A DNA stretch of 64,000 nt from Mumia sp. ZJ1417 (GCF_014127285.1 NZ_CP059901.1:2232001-2296000); one strand, 5' to 3'; shown: positions 10,545 through 25,620, counted from the first letter of the stretch. Notes: generated by a model not told the origin, from the sequence alone. A program made the numbers and translations.

Positions 10545-11735
10545 TCAGCCCTCCAGGACCTGCAGGCCGGGGAGCGTCTTGCCCTCGAGGAACTCGAGAG
10601 AGGCGCCGCCGCCGGTCGAGATGTGCCCGAACTGTGAATCGTCGAAACCGAGCCGGCGCACTGCCGCCGCCGAGTCGCCGCCGCCGACGACCGACAGGCC
10701 GTCGACCGCGGTGAGCGCTTGCGCGACAGCCTTGGTGCCAGCCGCGTACGCGGGGAACTCGAACACGCCCATCGGACCGTTCCAGAAGACGGTGCGCGAA
10801 CCCTCGATCAGCCGCGCGAACGCCTCCGCCGACTCGGGGCCGATGTCGAGCCCCATCTGGTCGGCCGGGATCCCGTCCGCGGCGACGATCGTCGGCGGGG
10901 CGTCGGCGGAGAACTCCGGCGCGACGACCACGTCAGTCGGAAGGAGGATCTCGACACCCTTCTCGGCGGCGCGGGCGAGGTAGCCCTGGACCCTGTCGAT
11001 CTGATCCGCCTCGAGCAGCGACGTGCCGACCTCGTCCCCCTTCGCGGCGAGGAAGGTGAACACCATCCCGCCGCCGATGAGCAGCGCGTCGGCCTTCTCG
11101 AGGAGGTTGTCGATGACGCCGAGCTTGTCGGAGACCTTCGACCCGCCGAGCACGACCGCGTACGGGCGTGCGGGATCCTCGGTGAGCTGACGGAGCACCT
11201 CGACCTCGGTCAGCACTAGCCCGCCGGCTGCCGCGGGCAGCCGCGTCGCGATGTCGTACACGCTCGCCTGCTTGCGGTGGACGACGCCGAAGCCGTCGGA
11301 GACGAACGCGTCGCCCAGCTCGGCGAGCTGATCAGCGAACGTGCCACGCTCGGCGTCATCCTTGCTCGTCTCGCCCGGGTTGAAGCGGACGTTCTCGAGG
11401 ACGGCGACCTGCCCGTCAGCGAGACCGGAGACGACCTCGTGGGCGGACGGGCCGACGGTGCCGGTCGCGAACGCCACGTCCTGGCCGAGGAGCTCGGCCA
11501 GCCGGGCAGCCACCGGCCCCAGCGAGTAGGCGGGATCGGGCGAGCCCTTGGGACGGCCGAGGTGAGCTAAGACGACGACCTTGGCACCGGCGTCGGCAAG
11601 CCGCAGGATCGTCGGCACGCTGGCGCGGACGCGCCCGTCATCGGTGATGGTGGTGCCGTCGAGCGGCACATTGAGGTCGCTGCGGACGAGCACGCGCTTG
11701 CCGCGCAGGTCGCCGAGGTCGTCGATGGTCTTCAC
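10545..11735 (-). CDS. pgk: Phosphoglycerate kinase
   Basis: Makes ATP from 1,3-bisphosphoglycerate. At 396 residues it has the standard length. The N-terminal signature [14 protein letters not shown] lies near residues 14-27, the hinge contains [10 protein letters not shown], and the nucleotide-binding loop near the C-terminus contains [13 protein letters not shown] start. It sits between gap (46 bp upstream) and tpiA. Confidence 0.97.
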   Translation of the reverse strand: MKTIDDLGDLRGKRVLVRSDLNVPLDGTTITDDGRVRASVPTILRLADAGAKVVVLAHLGRPKGSPDPAYSLGPVAARLAELLGQDVAFATGTVGPSAHEVVSGLADGQVAVLENVRFNPGETSKDDAERGTFADQLAELGDAFVSDGFGVVHRKQASVYDIATRLPAAAGGLVLTEVEVLRQLTEDPARPYAVVLGGSKVSDKLGVIDNLLEKADALLIGGGMVFTFLAAKGDEVGTSLLEADQIDRVQGYLARAAEKGVEILLPTDVVVAPEFSADAPPTIVAADGIPADQMGLDIGPESAEAFARLIEGSRTVFWNGPMGVFEFPAYAAGTKAVAQALTAVDGLSVVGGGDSAAAVRRLGFDDSQFGHISTGGGASLEFLEGKTLPGLQVLEG

Positions 11736-11781
11736 GTGGCTCCCAGACTCCGTACGGGGTGGGTCGGTTCGGCCGGTCGCG

Positions 11782-12804
<1,023 letters not shown>

Positions 12805-12882
12805 TCACTCATCGGTCTTGACGATCACCACGAGCCTATCGCGGTGCCCCGACGTCCCCTCACACGGACTCCGGGCCCGAGA

Positions 12883-13869
12883 TCAGGCTCCGTCGGCCAG
12901 CATCTCGTCGGTCAGGCTGGCCTCCGTGTCGGGGATCCCCAGGTCGCTCGCGCGCTTGTCGGCCATGGCCAGCAGGCGGCGGATGCGGCCCGCGATCGCG
13001 TCCTTCGTCAAGGCCGGGTCATGGAGCTGGCCCAGCTCCTCCAGGCTCGCCTGCTTGTGCTCGACGCGCAACCGGCCGGCCGTCTGGAGGTGCTCCGGGA
13101 CCTCGTCGGCGAGGATCTCCAGGGCCCTCTGCACGCGTGCGCCCGCAGCCACTGCGGCACGCGCCGAGCGCCGGAGGTTGGCGTCGTCGAAGTTGGCGAG
13201 GCGGTTGGCCGTCGCCCGGACCTCGCGACGCATGCGCCGCTCCTCCCACGCGAGCAGCGACTCGTGGGCGCCAAGGCGGGTGAGCAGCGCGCCGATGGCC
13301 TCGCCGTCGCGGATGACCACGCGGTCGACCCCCCGCACCTCGCGGGCCTTGCCCTGGATGCCGAGCCGGCGCGCGGCTCCGACCAGCGCCAGCGCCGCCT
13401 CCGGCCCGGGACACGTCACCTCGAGCGCGGACGAGCGACCCGGCTCTGTCAGGGACCCCCGCGCCAGGAACGCCCCGCGCCAGGCCGCGACCGCGTCGCA
13501 GGTCGCCCCGGAGACAACCTGCGGCGGCAGTCCGCGGATCGGTCGGTTGGCGCCGTCGAGGAGTCCTGTCTGGCGTGCCAGCGCGGCACCCTCGCGGACG
13601 ACGCGCACCACCCAGCGGGTTCCCTTGCGGATGCCGTTGCCCTGCAGGACCTGCACCTCGCTCGCGTGGCCGTACACGTCGGCGATGTCGTTGCGCAGCC
13701 TCCGCGCGGCGGCGCCGGTGTCGACCTCCGCTTCGACGACGATCGCGCCGCCGACGAGGTGCAGACCACCGCCGAACCTCAGCAGCGACGACACCTCCGC
13801 CTTGCGGCAGCACGCTTTGGTGACCGCCGTGCTCGACAGCTCCGACTTCACCTGCGCGGTCATCGCCAT
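12883..13869 (-). CDS. whiA: DNA-binding protein WhiA
   Basis: Conserved Gram-positive regulator of cell division and, in Streptomyces, of sporulation. I place the start at the ATG at 13869 because GAGGAG lies seven bases upstream and the product (328 residues) then has the normal length; the reading frame stays open further upstream. The N-terminal half is the LAGLIDADG-like fold ([16 protein letters not shown]) and the C-terminal half carries the helix-turn-helix. In M. tuberculosis it is Rv1423 with the same neighbours. A CTACGTAG palindrome at 13907-13914 lies in its upstream region. Confidence 0.95.
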   Translation of the reverse strand: MAMTAQVKSELSSTAVTKACCRKAEVSSLLRFGGGLHLVGGAIVVEAEVDTGAAARRLRNDIADVYGHASEVQVLQGNGIRKGTRWVVRVVREGAALARQTGLLDGANRPIRGLPPQVVSGATCDAVAAWRGAFLARGSLTEPGRSSALEVTCPGPEAALALVGAARRLGIQGKAREVRGVDRVVIRDGEAIGALLTRLGAHESLLAWEERRMRREVRATANRLANFDDANLRRSARAAVAAGARVQRALEILADEVPEHLQTAGRLRVEHKQASLEELGQLHDPALTKDAIAGRIRRLLAMADKRASDLGIPDTEASLTDEMLADGA

Positions 13870-13981
13870 GCGCCCACTCCTCGTGTCTTCCTCGCCGGCC
13901 CCCCGGCTACGTAGATACCCCTGCGCCACTGTACGCGCGCCCCCGACGTGGCGTGGCTCTCGTACGGACCCTCCGCCCGCG

Positions 13982-14959
13982 TCACGGACACGCATGCATG
14001 ACGCGCTCGTAGGCGGCTGCGAGGCGCAGCGGATCGTGACGCGGGCTGCCGTCGCCAAGCGCGAGGTTGTCGAGCACGAGCTCGCCACCGAGTTCGGCCG
14101 CCGCCGCACGCAGATGGTCCTCGTCGGTGACCGCGGCCCGGTCGGCGAGGACCACGTCGATGGTCAGGTCGGGCGCGTGCTCGCCCAGCACCTCGAGGTG
14201 GCGCTCGGGCGAGAAGCCCTCGGTCTCGCCAGGCTGCGGCGCGAGGTTGAGGACGACCATCCGGCGGGCCGAGGTCTCATGCAGCGCGAGGGAGAGCTCG
14301 GGGACGAGGAGGTTGGGGATCACGCTCGTGAACCACGACCCTGGCCCGACGACAACCCACTCGGCCTCTCGTACGGCGGTCAGCGCCGGCGGCGAGGCGG
14401 GCGGGTCGGAGGGGTCGAGCCAGACGCTGAGGACCTCACCGGCGGTCGTCGCGACCGCTGCCTGCCCGCGGACCTCCCCGACCGAGCCGTCGGGCTGGCG
14501 GACCGACGCCGCGATGTCGAGCGGCAACGAGCTCATCGGGAGCACGCGTCCGCGTGCACCGAGCAGCTGCCCGATCAGGTCGAGCCCGTGGACGTGATCA
14601 CCGAGCAGCTCCCACAGGCCCACGATGAGGAGGTTGCCGAGTGCGTGGCCGTCGAGCTCCCCTGGCGACTCGAAGCGGTGCTGGAGGACCTGTGCCCACG
14701 TCCGTCCCCACTCGTCCTCGCCGCACAGGGCGGCCAGCGCCTGCCTTAGATCGCCCGGCGGCAGGACGCCGAGCTCCTCGCGAAGGCGCCCGGAGGACCC
14801 GCCGTTGTCGGCGACCGTCACGATCGCGGTGATCGCCGCCGGAAGATAGCGCAGTGCCGACAGGCTCGCCGCCAGTCCGTGCCCGCCACCCATCGCGACG
14901 ACCTTGCGCTGGGCGACCGGTGAGTGCGCGGGACCACGGCGTCGGGTCGCGGCGGTCAC
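13982..14959 (-). CDS. yvcK: Gluconeogenesis factor YvcK/CofD-like protein
   Basis: YvcK (CuvA in mycobacteria) binds UDP-sugars and is needed for cell-wall synthesis under gluconeogenic growth. I start it at the GTG at 14959, which overlaps the rapZ stop by 4 bp. The 325-residue product opens with the family motif [14 protein letters not shown], followed by [14 protein letters not shown] and [10 protein letters not shown], all typical of the CofD/YvcK fold. The longer open frame upstream (to 15067) lies inside rapZ and is not needed. It lies between rapZ and whiA, a set conserved together in actinobacteria. Confidence 0.94.
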   Translation of the reverse strand: MTAATRRRGPAHSPVAQRKVVAMGGGHGLAASLSALRYLPAAITAIVTVADNGGSSGRLREELGVLPPGDLRQALAALCGEDEWGRTWAQVLQHRFESPGELDGHALGNLLIVGLWELLGDHVHGLDLIGQLLGARGRVLPMSSLPLDIAASVRQPDGSVGEVRGQAAVATTAGEVLSVWLDPSDPPASPPALTAVREAEWVVVGPGSWFTSVIPNLLVPELSLALHETSARRMVVLNLAPQPGETEGFSPERHLEVLGEHAPDLTIDVVLADRAAVTDEDHLRAAAAELGGELVLDNLALGDGSPRHDPLRLAAAYERVMHACP

Positions 14960-15825
14960 TCGCGCCCCAGGTCGCGGTGGATCACGAGGGTACGGACGTC
15001 GTGGGCGCGAAGCCGCTCCCCCAGCGCCTCGGCCATCGCGACACTGCGGTGCCGACCACCGGTGCACCCGATCGCGAGCGACAGAAAGCGCTTGTTCTCG
15101 CGGACGAACCCGTCCGTCAGCGTCGTCAGGAGCGCCTCGTACTGGTCGAGGAACGGGAGTGCGTCGGGCTGGCTGAGGACGAACTCGCTCACCTCGGTGT
15201 CGAGCCCGCTCAGCAGACGAAGCTCCTCGTCCCAGTACGGGTTGGGCAAGAAGCGCATGTCGGCGACCATGTCGGAGTCGACGGGGATGCCGTACTTGAA
15301 CCCGAACGAGACGATCGTCGCGCGCAGCGGGTGCTCGTCGGGGCTCTCGAACGCCGTAGAGACTCGCGCCGACAGCTGGTGGACGTTGAGGCGGGTCGTG
15401 TCGATGACGAGGTCGGCCTCCGCACGCAGCTCGCGGAGCATCTCGCGCTCGACCCGGAACCCGTCGAGGAGCCGGCCCTCCGTACGGAGCGGGTGGGGCC
15501 TGCGGGCGGCCTCCTGACGGCGTACGAGCACCTCGTCGGACGCCTCCACGAAGATCACCGTCGAGCGCAGACCCTCCTTGCGCATGCGCTCAAGAGCACC
15601 CGACAGTGCGGAGAAGAACTGGCGCGAGCGCGCATCGACCACGACGCCGAGCTTGGTGGCGACGTGGTTCTGGCCGAAGAGCTCGACCGTGTCACCCAGG
15701 AGCTGGGGTGGCAGGTTGTCGACGACGAAGAACCCGAGGTCCTCCAGAACTTTGGCGACGGTGCTGCGGCCGGCACCAGTCATGCCCGTCACGAGGACGA
15801 GCTCTTCTACACCCGAGCTGCTCAC
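14956..15825 (-). CDS. rapZ: RNase adapter protein RapZ (YvcJ family)
   Basis: Nucleotide-binding protein of the RapZ/YvcJ family. The E. coli member controls amino-sugar synthesis through small RNAs, and the actinobacterial role is less defined. The 289-residue protein has Walker [10 protein letters not shown] near residues 14-22, FFVVDNLPP, and the C-terminal signature [18 protein letters not shown] that marks the RapZ domain. GTG start overlapping the uvrC stop by 4 bp, and stop overlapping yvcK by 4 bp, so uvrC-rapZ-yvcK form one coupled block. Confidence 0.95.
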   Translation of the reverse strand: MSSSGVEELVLVTGMTGAGRSTVAKVLEDLGFFVVDNLPPQLLGDTVELFGQNHVATKLGVVVDARSRQFFSALSGALERMRKEGLRSTVIFVEASDEVLVRRQEAARRPHPLRTEGRLLDGFRVEREMLRELRAEADLVIDTTRLNVHQLSARVSTAFESPDEHPLRATIVSFGFKYGIPVDSDMVADMRFLPNPYWDEELRLLSGLDTEVSEFVLSQPDALPFLDQYEALLTTLTDGFVRENKRFLSLAIGCTGGRHRSVAMAEALGERLRAHDVRTLVIHRDLGRE

Positions 15826-17816
15826 GATCCCTCCTCGAGGATCTCGCCGGTCGTCATGTTGATCGAGGGAGCCGACGGCGTCGACCTGTCTCCCGCGAGA
15901 GCCTCAGCGACCGCGGTCGCCGTACGTGGTCCGAAGCCCGGCACGGCAGCGATCTCGTCCACTGTCGCGGCCCGCAGCTTCTTGAGCGAGCCGAACCTGC
16001 GGAGCAACGCCTTGCGGCGCACCTCCCCCAGCCCAGGCACGTCGTCCAGAGCGCTCTCGACCATGGTGCGGGATCGGCGACCGCGGTGGTGGGAGATCGC
16101 GAAACGGTGGGCTTCGTCTCGTACGCGCTGGAGGAGGTAGAGGCCCTCGCTCGTGCGCGGGAGGATCACCGGATCCTCCTCGTCAGGGATCCAGACCTCC
16201 TCGAGGCGCTTGGCCAGGCCGCACAGCGGGATGTCGTCGACACCGAGCGCGCGCATCGCGTCGTGCGCGGCCGCGACCTGCGGCGGGCCGCCGTCGACGA
16301 CCACCAGACCGGGGGCGTACGCGAACTTGCGCGGCTTGCCGGTGTCCGGGTCGACCAGCTGCGGGCCCTCGGCCTCGGCCGGGTCCTCGACGCCGATCTC
16401 GGGCGCGGCGAGCGCGGCCCGCTCGTCGAGGTAGCGGCGGAAGCGGCGCGTGATCGTTTCGTGCATGGACGCGACGTCGTTCTGGCCCTCGACGCCGCGG
16501 ATGACGAAGCGCCTGTACTCGGACTTGCGCGGGAGGCCGTCCTCGAACACGACCATCGACGCGACGACCTCGGTGCCCTGGAGGTTGGAGACGTCGTAGC
16601 ACTCGATGCGCAGCGGCGCCTCCGGCAGCCCGAGCGCCACCTGGAGCTCCTCGAGCGCGCGGGTGCGGGTCGTCAGGTCGCTCGCACGCTTGGTCTTGTG
16701 GAGGACGAGCGCCTGCTTGGCGTTGCGCTCGACGGTCTCCATGAGGGCACGCTTGTCGCCGCGCTGCGGGACGCGGATCGCCACCTTGCTCCCCCGCTGC
16801 TGGGTGAGCCAGTCGGCAACCGCGTCGGCGTCGTCGGGGAGCGCCGGCACGAGGACCTCGCGCGGGATCGCGTCGGCGGGCTCGCCGTCATACAGCTTCA
16901 TCATGGCCCGCTCGACCATCTCGCCCGTCCCGGCGTCGTCGGTCTTGTCGGCGACCCAGCCGCGCTGACCGCGGATACGGCCGCCTCGTACGGAGAAGAT
17001 CTGGACGCCGACCTCGAGCGGGTCGTCAGCGAGCGCGATGACATCGGCGTCGGTGCCGTCGCCGAGAACGACCGCGTTCTTGTCGAGGGCCTTGCGCAGC
17101 GCGTCGATGTCGTCGCGCAGGCGTGCCGCGCGCTCGTACTCCTGCTCGCTGGCCGCCGCCTTCATGTCGCGCTCGAGGCGCCTGATGTAGGTCGAGGTGT
17201 TGCCGGCGAGGAACGAGCAGAAGTCGTCGACGATCTCGCGGTGCTCCTCGGGGCTGACCCGACCCACGCAAGGGGCGGCGCACTTGCCGATGTAGCCGAG
17301 CAGGCACGGCCGCCCGATCTGCGCCGAGCGCTTGAAGACGCCGTTGCTGCACGAGCGCATCGGGAACACCCGGAGCAGGAGGTCGACGGTCTCGCGGATC
17401 GCCCAGGCGTGGCTGTAGGGGCCGAAGTAGCGGACGCCCTTGCGCTTGGGTCCACGGCCGACAGTCACCCGCGGGAACTCCTCGTTGAGGGTCACCGCGA
17501 GCCACGGGTAGGACTTGTCGTCGCGGTACTTCACGTTGAACCGCGGGTCGTACTCCTTGATCCAGGTGTACTCCAGCTGGAGCGCCTCGACCTCGTTGGA
17601 GACGACCGTCCACTCGACGCTCGCAGCGGTCGTCACCATCTGCTGGGTGCGAGGGTGGAGTCCGGCGATGTCCTGGAAGTAGGACGAGAGCCGCGAACGC
17701 AGTGACTTGGCCTTGCCGACGTAGATCACCTGACGCTGTACGTCGCGGAACCGGTAGACGCCTGGAGCATCAGGGATGGAGCCCGGCGCCGGGCGGTATG
17801 TCGCTGGATCTGCCAC
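15822..17816 (-). CDS. uvrC: Excinuclease ABC subunit C
   Basis: Dual-incision nuclease of UvrABC excision repair. The 664-residue protein has the N-terminal GIY-YIG domain ([19 protein letters not shown]), a UVR motif, the central RNase H-like nuclease region ([20 protein letters not shown]), and a C-terminal HhH pair ([23 protein letters not shown]). The GTG start lacks a Shine-Dalgarno but has TAGGCT (17829-17824) seven bases upstream, so it is probably leaderless. It overlaps rapZ by 4 bp. No SOS box is visible upstream. Confidence 0.96.
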   Translation of the reverse strand: MADPATYRPAPGSIPDAPGVYRFRDVQRQVIYVGKAKSLRSRLSSYFQDIAGLHPRTQQMVTTAASVEWTVVSNEVEALQLEYTWIKEYDPRFNVKYRDDKSYPWLAVTLNEEFPRVTVGRGPKRKGVRYFGPYSHAWAIRETVDLLLRVFPMRSCSNGVFKRSAQIGRPCLLGYIGKCAAPCVGRVSPEEHREIVDDFCSFLAGNTSTYIRRLERDMKAAASEQEYERAARLRDDIDALRKALDKNAVVLGDGTDADVIALADDPLEVGVQIFSVRGGRIRGQRGWVADKTDDAGTGEMVERAMMKLYDGEPADAIPREVLVPALPDDADAVADWLTQQRGSKVAIRVPQRGDKRALMETVERNAKQALVLHKTKRASDLTTRTRALEELQVALGLPEAPLRIECYDVSNLQGTEVVASMVVFEDGLPRKSEYRRFVIRGVEGQNDVASMHETITRRFRRYLDERAALAAPEIGVEDPAEAEGPQLVDPDTGKPRKFAYAPGLVVVDGGPPQVAAAHDAMRALGVDDIPLCGLAKRLEEVWIPDEEDPVILPRTSEGLYLLQRVRDEAHRFAISHHRGRRSRTMVESALDDVPGLGEVRRKALLRRFGSLKKLRAATVDEIAAVPGFGPRTATAVAEALAGDRSTPSAPSINMTTGEILEEGS

Positions 17817-17904
17817 GTGACCCAGCCTACGAGGGGACGCTGACAGCGGCGCCGACCGGCACGCGGGGCATTGCCGTGACGACCGCCCGCGTGCCGCTGA
17901 CGCC

Positions 17905-18411
17905 TCAGACGAGGAAGATCGCGTCGCCCTCGACGCGGACCTCGCGCCCGGGCAGCGCCTTGGTCGCCGGTCCCTGCAGGACCTTGCCGCCGTCGGTCGA
18001 GAACTCGCTGCCGTGGCACGGGCAGGTCATCGTCGTGCCCTCGATCATGCTCACGGCACACCCCTGGTGGGTGCAGACCGACGAGAACGCCTTGAACTCG
18101 CCCTCGGTCGGCTGCGCGACGAGGACCTTCTCGCTCTCGTACACGCGTCCGCCGCCGACGGGGACGTCGGAGGTCGAGCCGAGCTCGGTGCCGGTCGCGG
18201 GCGCACCGCCGTCGGTCGTCGCTTCTGCGCTCGGAGTGATCGCGTCGCTCTGCGGCGGGGCGCTCGTCGCTGTGTCGGAGCCCCCTCCGTCTCCCCCGCC
18301 ACCGCATGCGGCGAGGAGCCCACCGGCGGCGACGGTGCCGCCCACAAGTCCTACTCCTTGGATGACGGTACGGCGCTTCACGGTGCTGGCCCTGTCCGGA
18401 GCGTCGGTCAT
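17905..18411 (-). CDS. Rieske (2Fe-2S) lipoprotein, Tat-exported
   Basis: A 168-residue exported Rieske protein, starting at the ATG at 18411 behind GAGAGG. Residues 12-14 are a twin-arginine motif (KRRTVIQG), and a lipobox LLAAC gives the predicted lipidated C36. A Gly/Ser/Thr-rich linker follows. The cluster ligands C113, H115, C130 and H133 lie in CTHQGC and CPCHGS. Such stand-alone Rieske lipoproteins are common in actinobacteria; the electron partner is unknown. It lies alone between uvrC and uvrA. It is not the bc1-complex QcrA, which carries additional membrane helices. Confidence 0.9.
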   Translation of the reverse strand: MTDAPDRASTVKRRTVIQGVGLVGGTVAAGGLLAACGGGGDGGGSDTATSAPPQSDAITPSAEATTDGGAPATGTELGSTSDVPVGGGRVYESEKVLVAQPTEGEFKAFSSVCTHQGCAVSMIEGTTMTCPCHGSEFSTDGGKVLQGPATKALPGREVRVEGDAIFLV

Positions 18412-18534
18412 GCCTGGCCTCTCGTTGGCGTGCAGTGTGGTGGTGCAGTCGGTGGAACGTTCAACGATCCCCACAGGCGAGAGGTGCCCGCAACTTCGCG
18501 TGACGGGTCCGACGGGCGCACCCCCGCCGACGCG

Positions 18535-21633
<3,099 letters not shown>

Positions 21634-21771
21634 GTGTTCAGCCTTCCTGGGGGTCGCGCCGGTGGGGACATCAGGGCGCGGATCGCTGCCCGAGCAGGGC
21701 TCGACCCACCTTCTCCATCGTAGCGAGGGGTCCTGACAGGAACGCAGGTCAAGACCTGGCAAGGTGGGACC

Positions 21772-22470
21772 ATGGCGACCCCGAACGACGTGATCGACCT
21801 GGTCGACTCCCGTACGCGCGAGCTCCTTGTCGACCTCGACGGGCTCGACGACGCCGACATGCGGGCGCCGAGCCTGCTGCCCGGCTGGAGCCGCGGGCAC
21901 GTGGTCACCCACCTCGCCCGCAACGCCGACGCCCTCGTACGGCTGCTGACGTCGGCACGGACGGGTGAGGCGATCCCGATGTACGCCTCGGCCGAGCAGC
22001 GCGCCGACGACATCGAGGCAGGCGCGGGCCGCAGCGCCGACGTACTGCTCGACGACCTCACAGAGACGTCCATCGGCTGGATCGTCGAGGCACGCGCGCT
22101 CCCGGAGGCAGCATGGTCGGCGACCGTCACCGCCCGAGGTGGCCGACAGGTCGCCGGGTCGTGGGTGCCGATGATGCGCGCGACCGAGGTCGTCCTGCAC
22201 CACTACGACCTCGACCTCGGCTACACGCCCGACCGGTGGCCGCCGGGCTGGGTCTCGCTCGCGATGCACGACGCCGCCCGCGACCTGTCTGAGCGTGCCG
22301 GAGAGCCCCTCGCGCTGCGCGCCGTCGACTCCGGGCTCGGCGTCGGCGACGGCGGCGGCCGTACGGTGTCGGGGACGCAGGCCGACCTGCTGGCCTGGGT
22401 GACCCGAAGCGTCACCGGGCCCTCGCTGGCCACCACCGGCGACCTGCCCGACCTCGACGCCTGGCGCTGA
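21772..22470 (+). CDS. Maleylpyruvate isomerase family mycothiol-dependent enzyme
   Basis: DinB-fold protein of 232 residues, in the family of mycothiol-dependent maleylpyruvate isomerase. The N-terminal helix bundle has [21 protein letters not shown] near residues 39-60, where the metal-binding His of this fold lie, and [12 protein letters not shown] near residues 142-153. A C-terminal SCP2-like domain follows. The exact substrate cannot be told from sequence. It precedes the MBL hydrolase by 23 bp, so they likely form a two-gene operon divergent from uvrA. Confidence 0.88.
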   Translation: MATPNDVIDLVDSRTRELLVDLDGLDDADMRAPSLLPGWSRGHVVTHLARNADALVRLLTSARTGEAIPMYASAEQRADDIEAGAGRSADVLLDDLTETSIGWIVEARALPEAAWSATVTARGGRQVAGSWVPMMRATEVVLHHYDLDLGYTPDRWPPGWVSLAMHDAARDLSERAGEPLALRAVDSGLGVGDGGGRTVSGTQADLLAWVTRSVTGPSLATTGDLPDLDAWR

Positions 22471-22493
22471 GACCGTACGAACAGGAGCTCACG

Positions 22494-23147
22494 ATGACGT
22501 ACACCGGCAAGGTCACCGTCGGAGGGACGCCCGACGTCCGCGAGCTCGCGGACCTCATCGTCACCAAGGTGGCGGTCGGGCCGATGAGCAACAACGCGTA
22601 CGTCCTGCGCTGCCGGCACACCGACGATCAGGTGCTCATCGACGCGGCGAACGACGCCGGCACGCTCATCGAGGTCGTCGGAGAGTCCGGCCTCACCTCC
22701 GTCGTGACCACCCACCGTCATGGCGACCACTGGCAGGCACTCGCCGCCGTGGTCGAGGCGACGGGGGCGCGGACGATCGCGGGAGCCGAGGACGCCGAGG
22801 CGATCGGGGTGCCGATCGACGCCGTGGTGACCGACGGCGAGGAGATCACCGTCGGACGCTCCCGCCTGCGCGTCATCCGTCTCGTCGGCCACACGCCGGG
22901 GTCGATCGCGCTGCTGTACGACGACCCGGAGGGCATGCCGCACCTGTTCACCGGAGACTCGCTGTTCCCCGGCGGGGTCGGCAAGACCTGGTCGCGCGAC
23001 GACTTCGCCTCGCTGATCGACGACGTGGAGCGCAAGATCTTCGACCGGCTGCCCGACGAGACGTGGTTCTATCCCGGCCACGGCGACGACTCCACGCTCG
23101 GCCAGGAGCGCCCTCACCTCGCGCAGTGGCGCGAGCGCGGCTGGTAA
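22494..23147 (+). CDS. MBL-fold metallo-hydrolase (glyoxalase II-like)
   Basis: 217-residue metallo-beta-lactamase-fold hydrolase with the metal motif THRHGDH near residues 73-79, further ligands in VGHTPGSIALL, FTGDSLFPGG and FYPGHGDDST. This pattern resembles glyoxalase II and thiol-ester hydrolases. Start ATG behind AGGAGCT. An MBL gene divergent from uvrA is also found in M. tuberculosis (Rv1637c/Rv1638). Pairing with a mycothiol-type DinB enzyme suggests thiol-adduct metabolism; that is an inference. Confidence 0.9.
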   Translation: MTYTGKVTVGGTPDVRELADLIVTKVAVGPMSNNAYVLRCRHTDDQVLIDAANDAGTLIEVVGESGLTSVVTTHRHGDHWQALAAVVEATGARTIAGAEDAEAIGVPIDAVVTDGEEITVGRSRLRVIRLVGHTPGSIALLYDDPEGMPHLFTGDSLFPGGVGKTWSRDDFASLIDDVERKIFDRLPDETWFYPGHGDDSTLGQERPHLAQWRERGW

Positions 23148-23218
23148 GTGGCAGCCGTCACCTCCGCACCGGTGAACTCCGGTCAGGTCGACCGTGCCAC
23201 GCCAGCCGAGTCCGTCCG

Positions 23219-24043
23219 TCAGGCGGCCGCCTGGTCGCCGGCGAGCGCGTGGGCGACAAGGTGAGCGTCGTCGCCCACGCCCCACAGCAGGGACGAGCGG
23301 CGGTTGCGCAGGAAGTGCACCCCGCAGAAGAAGAGGCCGGGAACCCCGGTCGTGAGGTCGTCTGCGGTCACAGGGAACCCGTACGGGTCGAACACCGGGA
23401 AGTGCACCCAGCGCGCGGTCCGGCCGGAAGCCGGTCGTGACGAGGACGGCGTCGATCGCCGAGACCGGCATCTCGAGCAGCGGTTCCGTGACGAAAGGCG
23501 CCGGCTCAGGGAGGTCCGGCGCGTCGGCGCCGAGCCGCTCGTGCAGGACACGTCGGGCGTCGGCGAGGTGCGCATCGCCGAATGCGACCGACGCCGCGAG
23601 GTCGTCGGCGAAGCTGACCGTCCCGTCGATGACGCCGAGCAGGTGTCCGGTGAGCGTGACACCTCGCTCCTGGAGCACGCGGTAGTGCAGGTCGTGGCCG
23701 CCACCGGCGCCGGTCGCCTGCACGTTGGCGAGCAGGACCAGCCGCGGGGGACGTACGGGCGCGGGTAGGCGCCCGTACAGAGGACGACCGAGTCCACGTC
23801 GAGGTCGGCGTAGTCCTGGAGGAAGGCCACGATCTCGTCCCGCCCTCGGGCTCGTCGCCGTCGTACCGGCCCCCGGGGAGGCGGAGCGTCCAGTTCGGGG
23901 TGACGAGGGTGAAGCTGTCCCACCGGTTGCGCCAGGCGCGCGCCACCTGGTCACGCTCGAGGACGACATAGTCGACGCCCGCCGCACAGCTCGTGGCTGA
24001 CAGCGAGCCCGGCCTGTCCCGCACCGACGACGATCGTGGTCAT
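23219..24043 (-). pseudogene. Decayed FAD/NAD(P)-dependent oxidoreductase
   Basis: The remains of a flavin oxidoreductase. The start is intact (ATG 24043 behind GAGGAGGG; MTTIVVGAGQAGLAVSHEL is a dinucleotide-binding fingerprint), but the frame then changes at least four times: near 23985 (into AAGVDYVVLERDQ), near 23855 (into RDEIVAFLQDYA), near 23750 (into LVLLANVQATGAGG) and near 23415 (into WVHFPVFDPYGF), ending at a normal stop after HALAGDQAAA. The total is about 275 codons against about 400 for intact relatives; the second GxGxxG segment is missing, so there are internal deletions as well as frameshifts. It is not expected to give an active enzyme. Confidence 0.85.
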
Positions 24044-24075
24044 CGCACCCTCCTCGTACGCCCCGTGATCGACGA

Positions 24076-24107
24076 TGCCCCCTCCCGAAGCGATCCGGGA
24101 GGGGGCA
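24076..24107 (-). terminator. Perfect 12-bp hairpin downstream of the 24126-24566 gene
   Basis: Arms TGCCCCCTCCCG (24076-24087) and its exact complement (24096-24107) with an 8-nt loop lie 18 bp past the stop of the minus-strand membrane-protein gene and just upstream of the decayed oxidoreductase. Likely a transcription terminator. Confidence 0.65.
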
Positions 24108-24125
24108 CGCAATCTCGTACGGAGG

Positions 24126-24566
24126 TCAGGCGGCGGCAGCCACTCCGCGCTCGGTGAGCGCGGCGAGCTCGGCCGTGCCCATCCGCAGGGTGGGATCGCG
24201 CTCCTCCATGAAGACGTCGTACGAACGGTCCACGGCCAGCGCCATCGGCGGAGCGGCCGGCAGCGACGCGATCGCCGCCTCGGCCTCCGCACGCTGGGCC
24301 TCCTCGCGATCGGCACGCTTCTTGCCCGCGATCATCCAGAGCGCTTGGCCGCCGATGACGACCCAGATGAGGTTCGCCGCAGCCGAGGGCCACACGTGGT
24401 TGAACGCCGCAACACCCCCCATGAGGCCGGCGCCCAGGAGGTTCGCCGTCTGGTAGCGCGCCGAGGAGGCGCTCCACCGGCCACGGCTGACGAGTAGGTA
24501 CGCGGCAGCGCCCGCGACGGCGCCAAACCACCCGAGGGCGGTGACGAAGTCAGCGAACGAGAACAT
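24126..24566 (-). CDS. CBU_0592-type small membrane protein
   Basis: 146-residue protein starting at the ATG at 24566 behind CGGAG. Three hydrophobic helices fill residues 5-85 (FVTALGWFGAVAGAAAYLLVS; a second at about 40-55; AAANLIWVVIGGQALWMIAG), matching the uncharacterised CBU_0592-like membrane domain. After them come a charged stretch (KKRADREEAQRAEAEAA) and an Ala-rich tail. No function is known. It is divergent from the LysR gene across a 145-bp promoter region and could be its target. Confidence 0.7.
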   Translation of the reverse strand: MFSFADFVTALGWFGAVAGAAAYLLVSRGRWSASSARYQTANLLGAGLMGGVAAFNHVWPSAAANLIWVVIGGQALWMIAGKKRADREEAQRAEAEAAIASLPAAPPMALAVDRSYDVFMEERDPTLRMGTAELAALTERGVAAAA

Positions 24567-24676
24567 GTGCGGCTCCGAGAGGTCGTCCTGGGTGGGAAGG
24601 GGTGTCGCCTGCTGCCTCACCGCGAGGCCCCGGCGGCGACTCGTTCAGTCTGCGTGCGGATCGCATTTAGCACAAT

Positions 24677-24712
24677 CGACCCTTTCTTGATCCGGCGTTT
24701 AGTATTACTAAA
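24677..24712 (+). promoter_or_regulatory. Leaderless, palindromic promoter of the LysR gene
   Basis: A candidate -35 TCGACC (24677-24682), a 17-nt spacer and a -10 TAGTAT (24700-24705) lie exactly six bases before the ATG at 24712, with no Shine-Dalgarno. The -10 is embedded in TTTAGTATTACTAAA (24698-24712), a perfect palindrome with 7-bp arms that also fits the T-N11-A pattern of LysR-type operators. This suggests autoregulation. Confidence 0.55.
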
Positions 24713-25620
24713 TGCCTTCCCTCGACCCCCGCCGTCTCGCGTACTTGCTGGCCGTCTATCGGACGGGCGGCATCCTGGCGGCAGCAGATGAGTTGCATGT
24801 CACACCGTCAGCGGTCTCCCAGCAGATCGCACGACTGGAGTCGGAGGAGGGTCTCGACGTGCTCGTACGTGGTCCGCGCGGCGTCACCCTCACTCCCGCC
24901 GGTCGCGTTCTCGCCGAGACGGCCGAGCGGATCGAGTCCGAGCTCGTCGAGGCCCGCAAGACGCTCGCGACGATGGGCGAGGAAGTCTCGGGACGGGTCG
25001 CGGTCGGAGCGTTCCAGACGTCCATCCAGGCGATCGTGGGCCCGTCGCTGAGCAGGGTCCGCGAGGAGTTTCCGGGTATCGACGTCGTCGTCGCCGAGCA
25101 CGAGCCCGACGACGCGCTCCGCCTGCTGCGCGCCGGCGAGCTCGATCTCGCGCTCGTCGAGCAGGACGAGGACTCCCCCGTCGGCGCGCCTCGAGGGATG
25201 AACGACGTCATCCTCCTCGACGAGCCGTGGCGCGTCGTCATCCCTGCTGCCTTCCCGACCCCGACGCAGCTGGCCGATCTCGCCGACGCCACGTGGCTCG
25301 GCGCCGAGAAGCAGGTGGCGGCGGCGCGCGCGCTCGTACGGCTCGCGGGGACGTTCGGCGGTCGGCTCCGTACGGCGCACGAGTTCTCCAGCTTCGAGGC
25401 GGCGCACGCGCTCGTCGCTGCAGGCGAGGGCGTCGCGATGGTCCCCGCGCTCGCCCTCAAGCAGGACCTCGCGACCGGCGTCGAGGTCGTGTCACTTCCC
25501 GGCCTCGGGTCGCGCCGCGTCGTCGCCCGCCACCGCCAGACCCGGCGCGAGCCCGGCGCCGCCGTGTCGGCCGTCCTCGAGACGCTCCTCGTCACCGCAG
25601 CAGGCGTGGAGCTGACGTAG
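24712..25620 (+). CDS. LysR-family transcriptional regulator
   Basis: 302-residue regulator. The N-terminal winged helix-turn-helix (residues 6-64) contains TGGILAAADELHVTPSAVSQQIARLE, and the linker helix and a periplasmic-binding-type effector domain fill the rest. The ATG start is probably read from a leaderless mRNA. Genes of this type usually control a divergent neighbour, here the CBU_0592-type membrane protein. The effector is unknown. Confidence 0.92.
   Translation: MPSLDPRRLAYLLAVYRTGGILAAADELHVTPSAVSQQIARLESEEGLDVLVRGPRGVTLTPAGRVLAETAERIESELVEARKTLATMGEEVSGRVAVGAFQTSIQAIVGPSLSRVREEFPGIDVVVAEHEPDDALRLLRAGELDLALVEQDEDSPVGAPRGMNDVILLDEPWRVVIPAAFPTPTQLADLADATWLGAEKQVAAARALVRLAGTFGGRLRTAHEFSSFEAAHALVAAGEGVAMVPALALKQDLATGVEVVSLPGLGSRRVVARHRQTRREPGAAVSAVLETLLVTAAGVELT

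Noticed and set aside
17905-18474. Longer N-terminus for the Rieske lipoprotein (start at 18474)
   Set aside because: The extra 21 residues would precede a clean Tat motif and the ATG at 18411 has the better ribosome site.
21634-21771. SOS box upstream of uvrA (and of uvrB at 33830-33954)
   Set aside because: No TCGAAC-N4-GTTCGA-like palindrome is present in either region.
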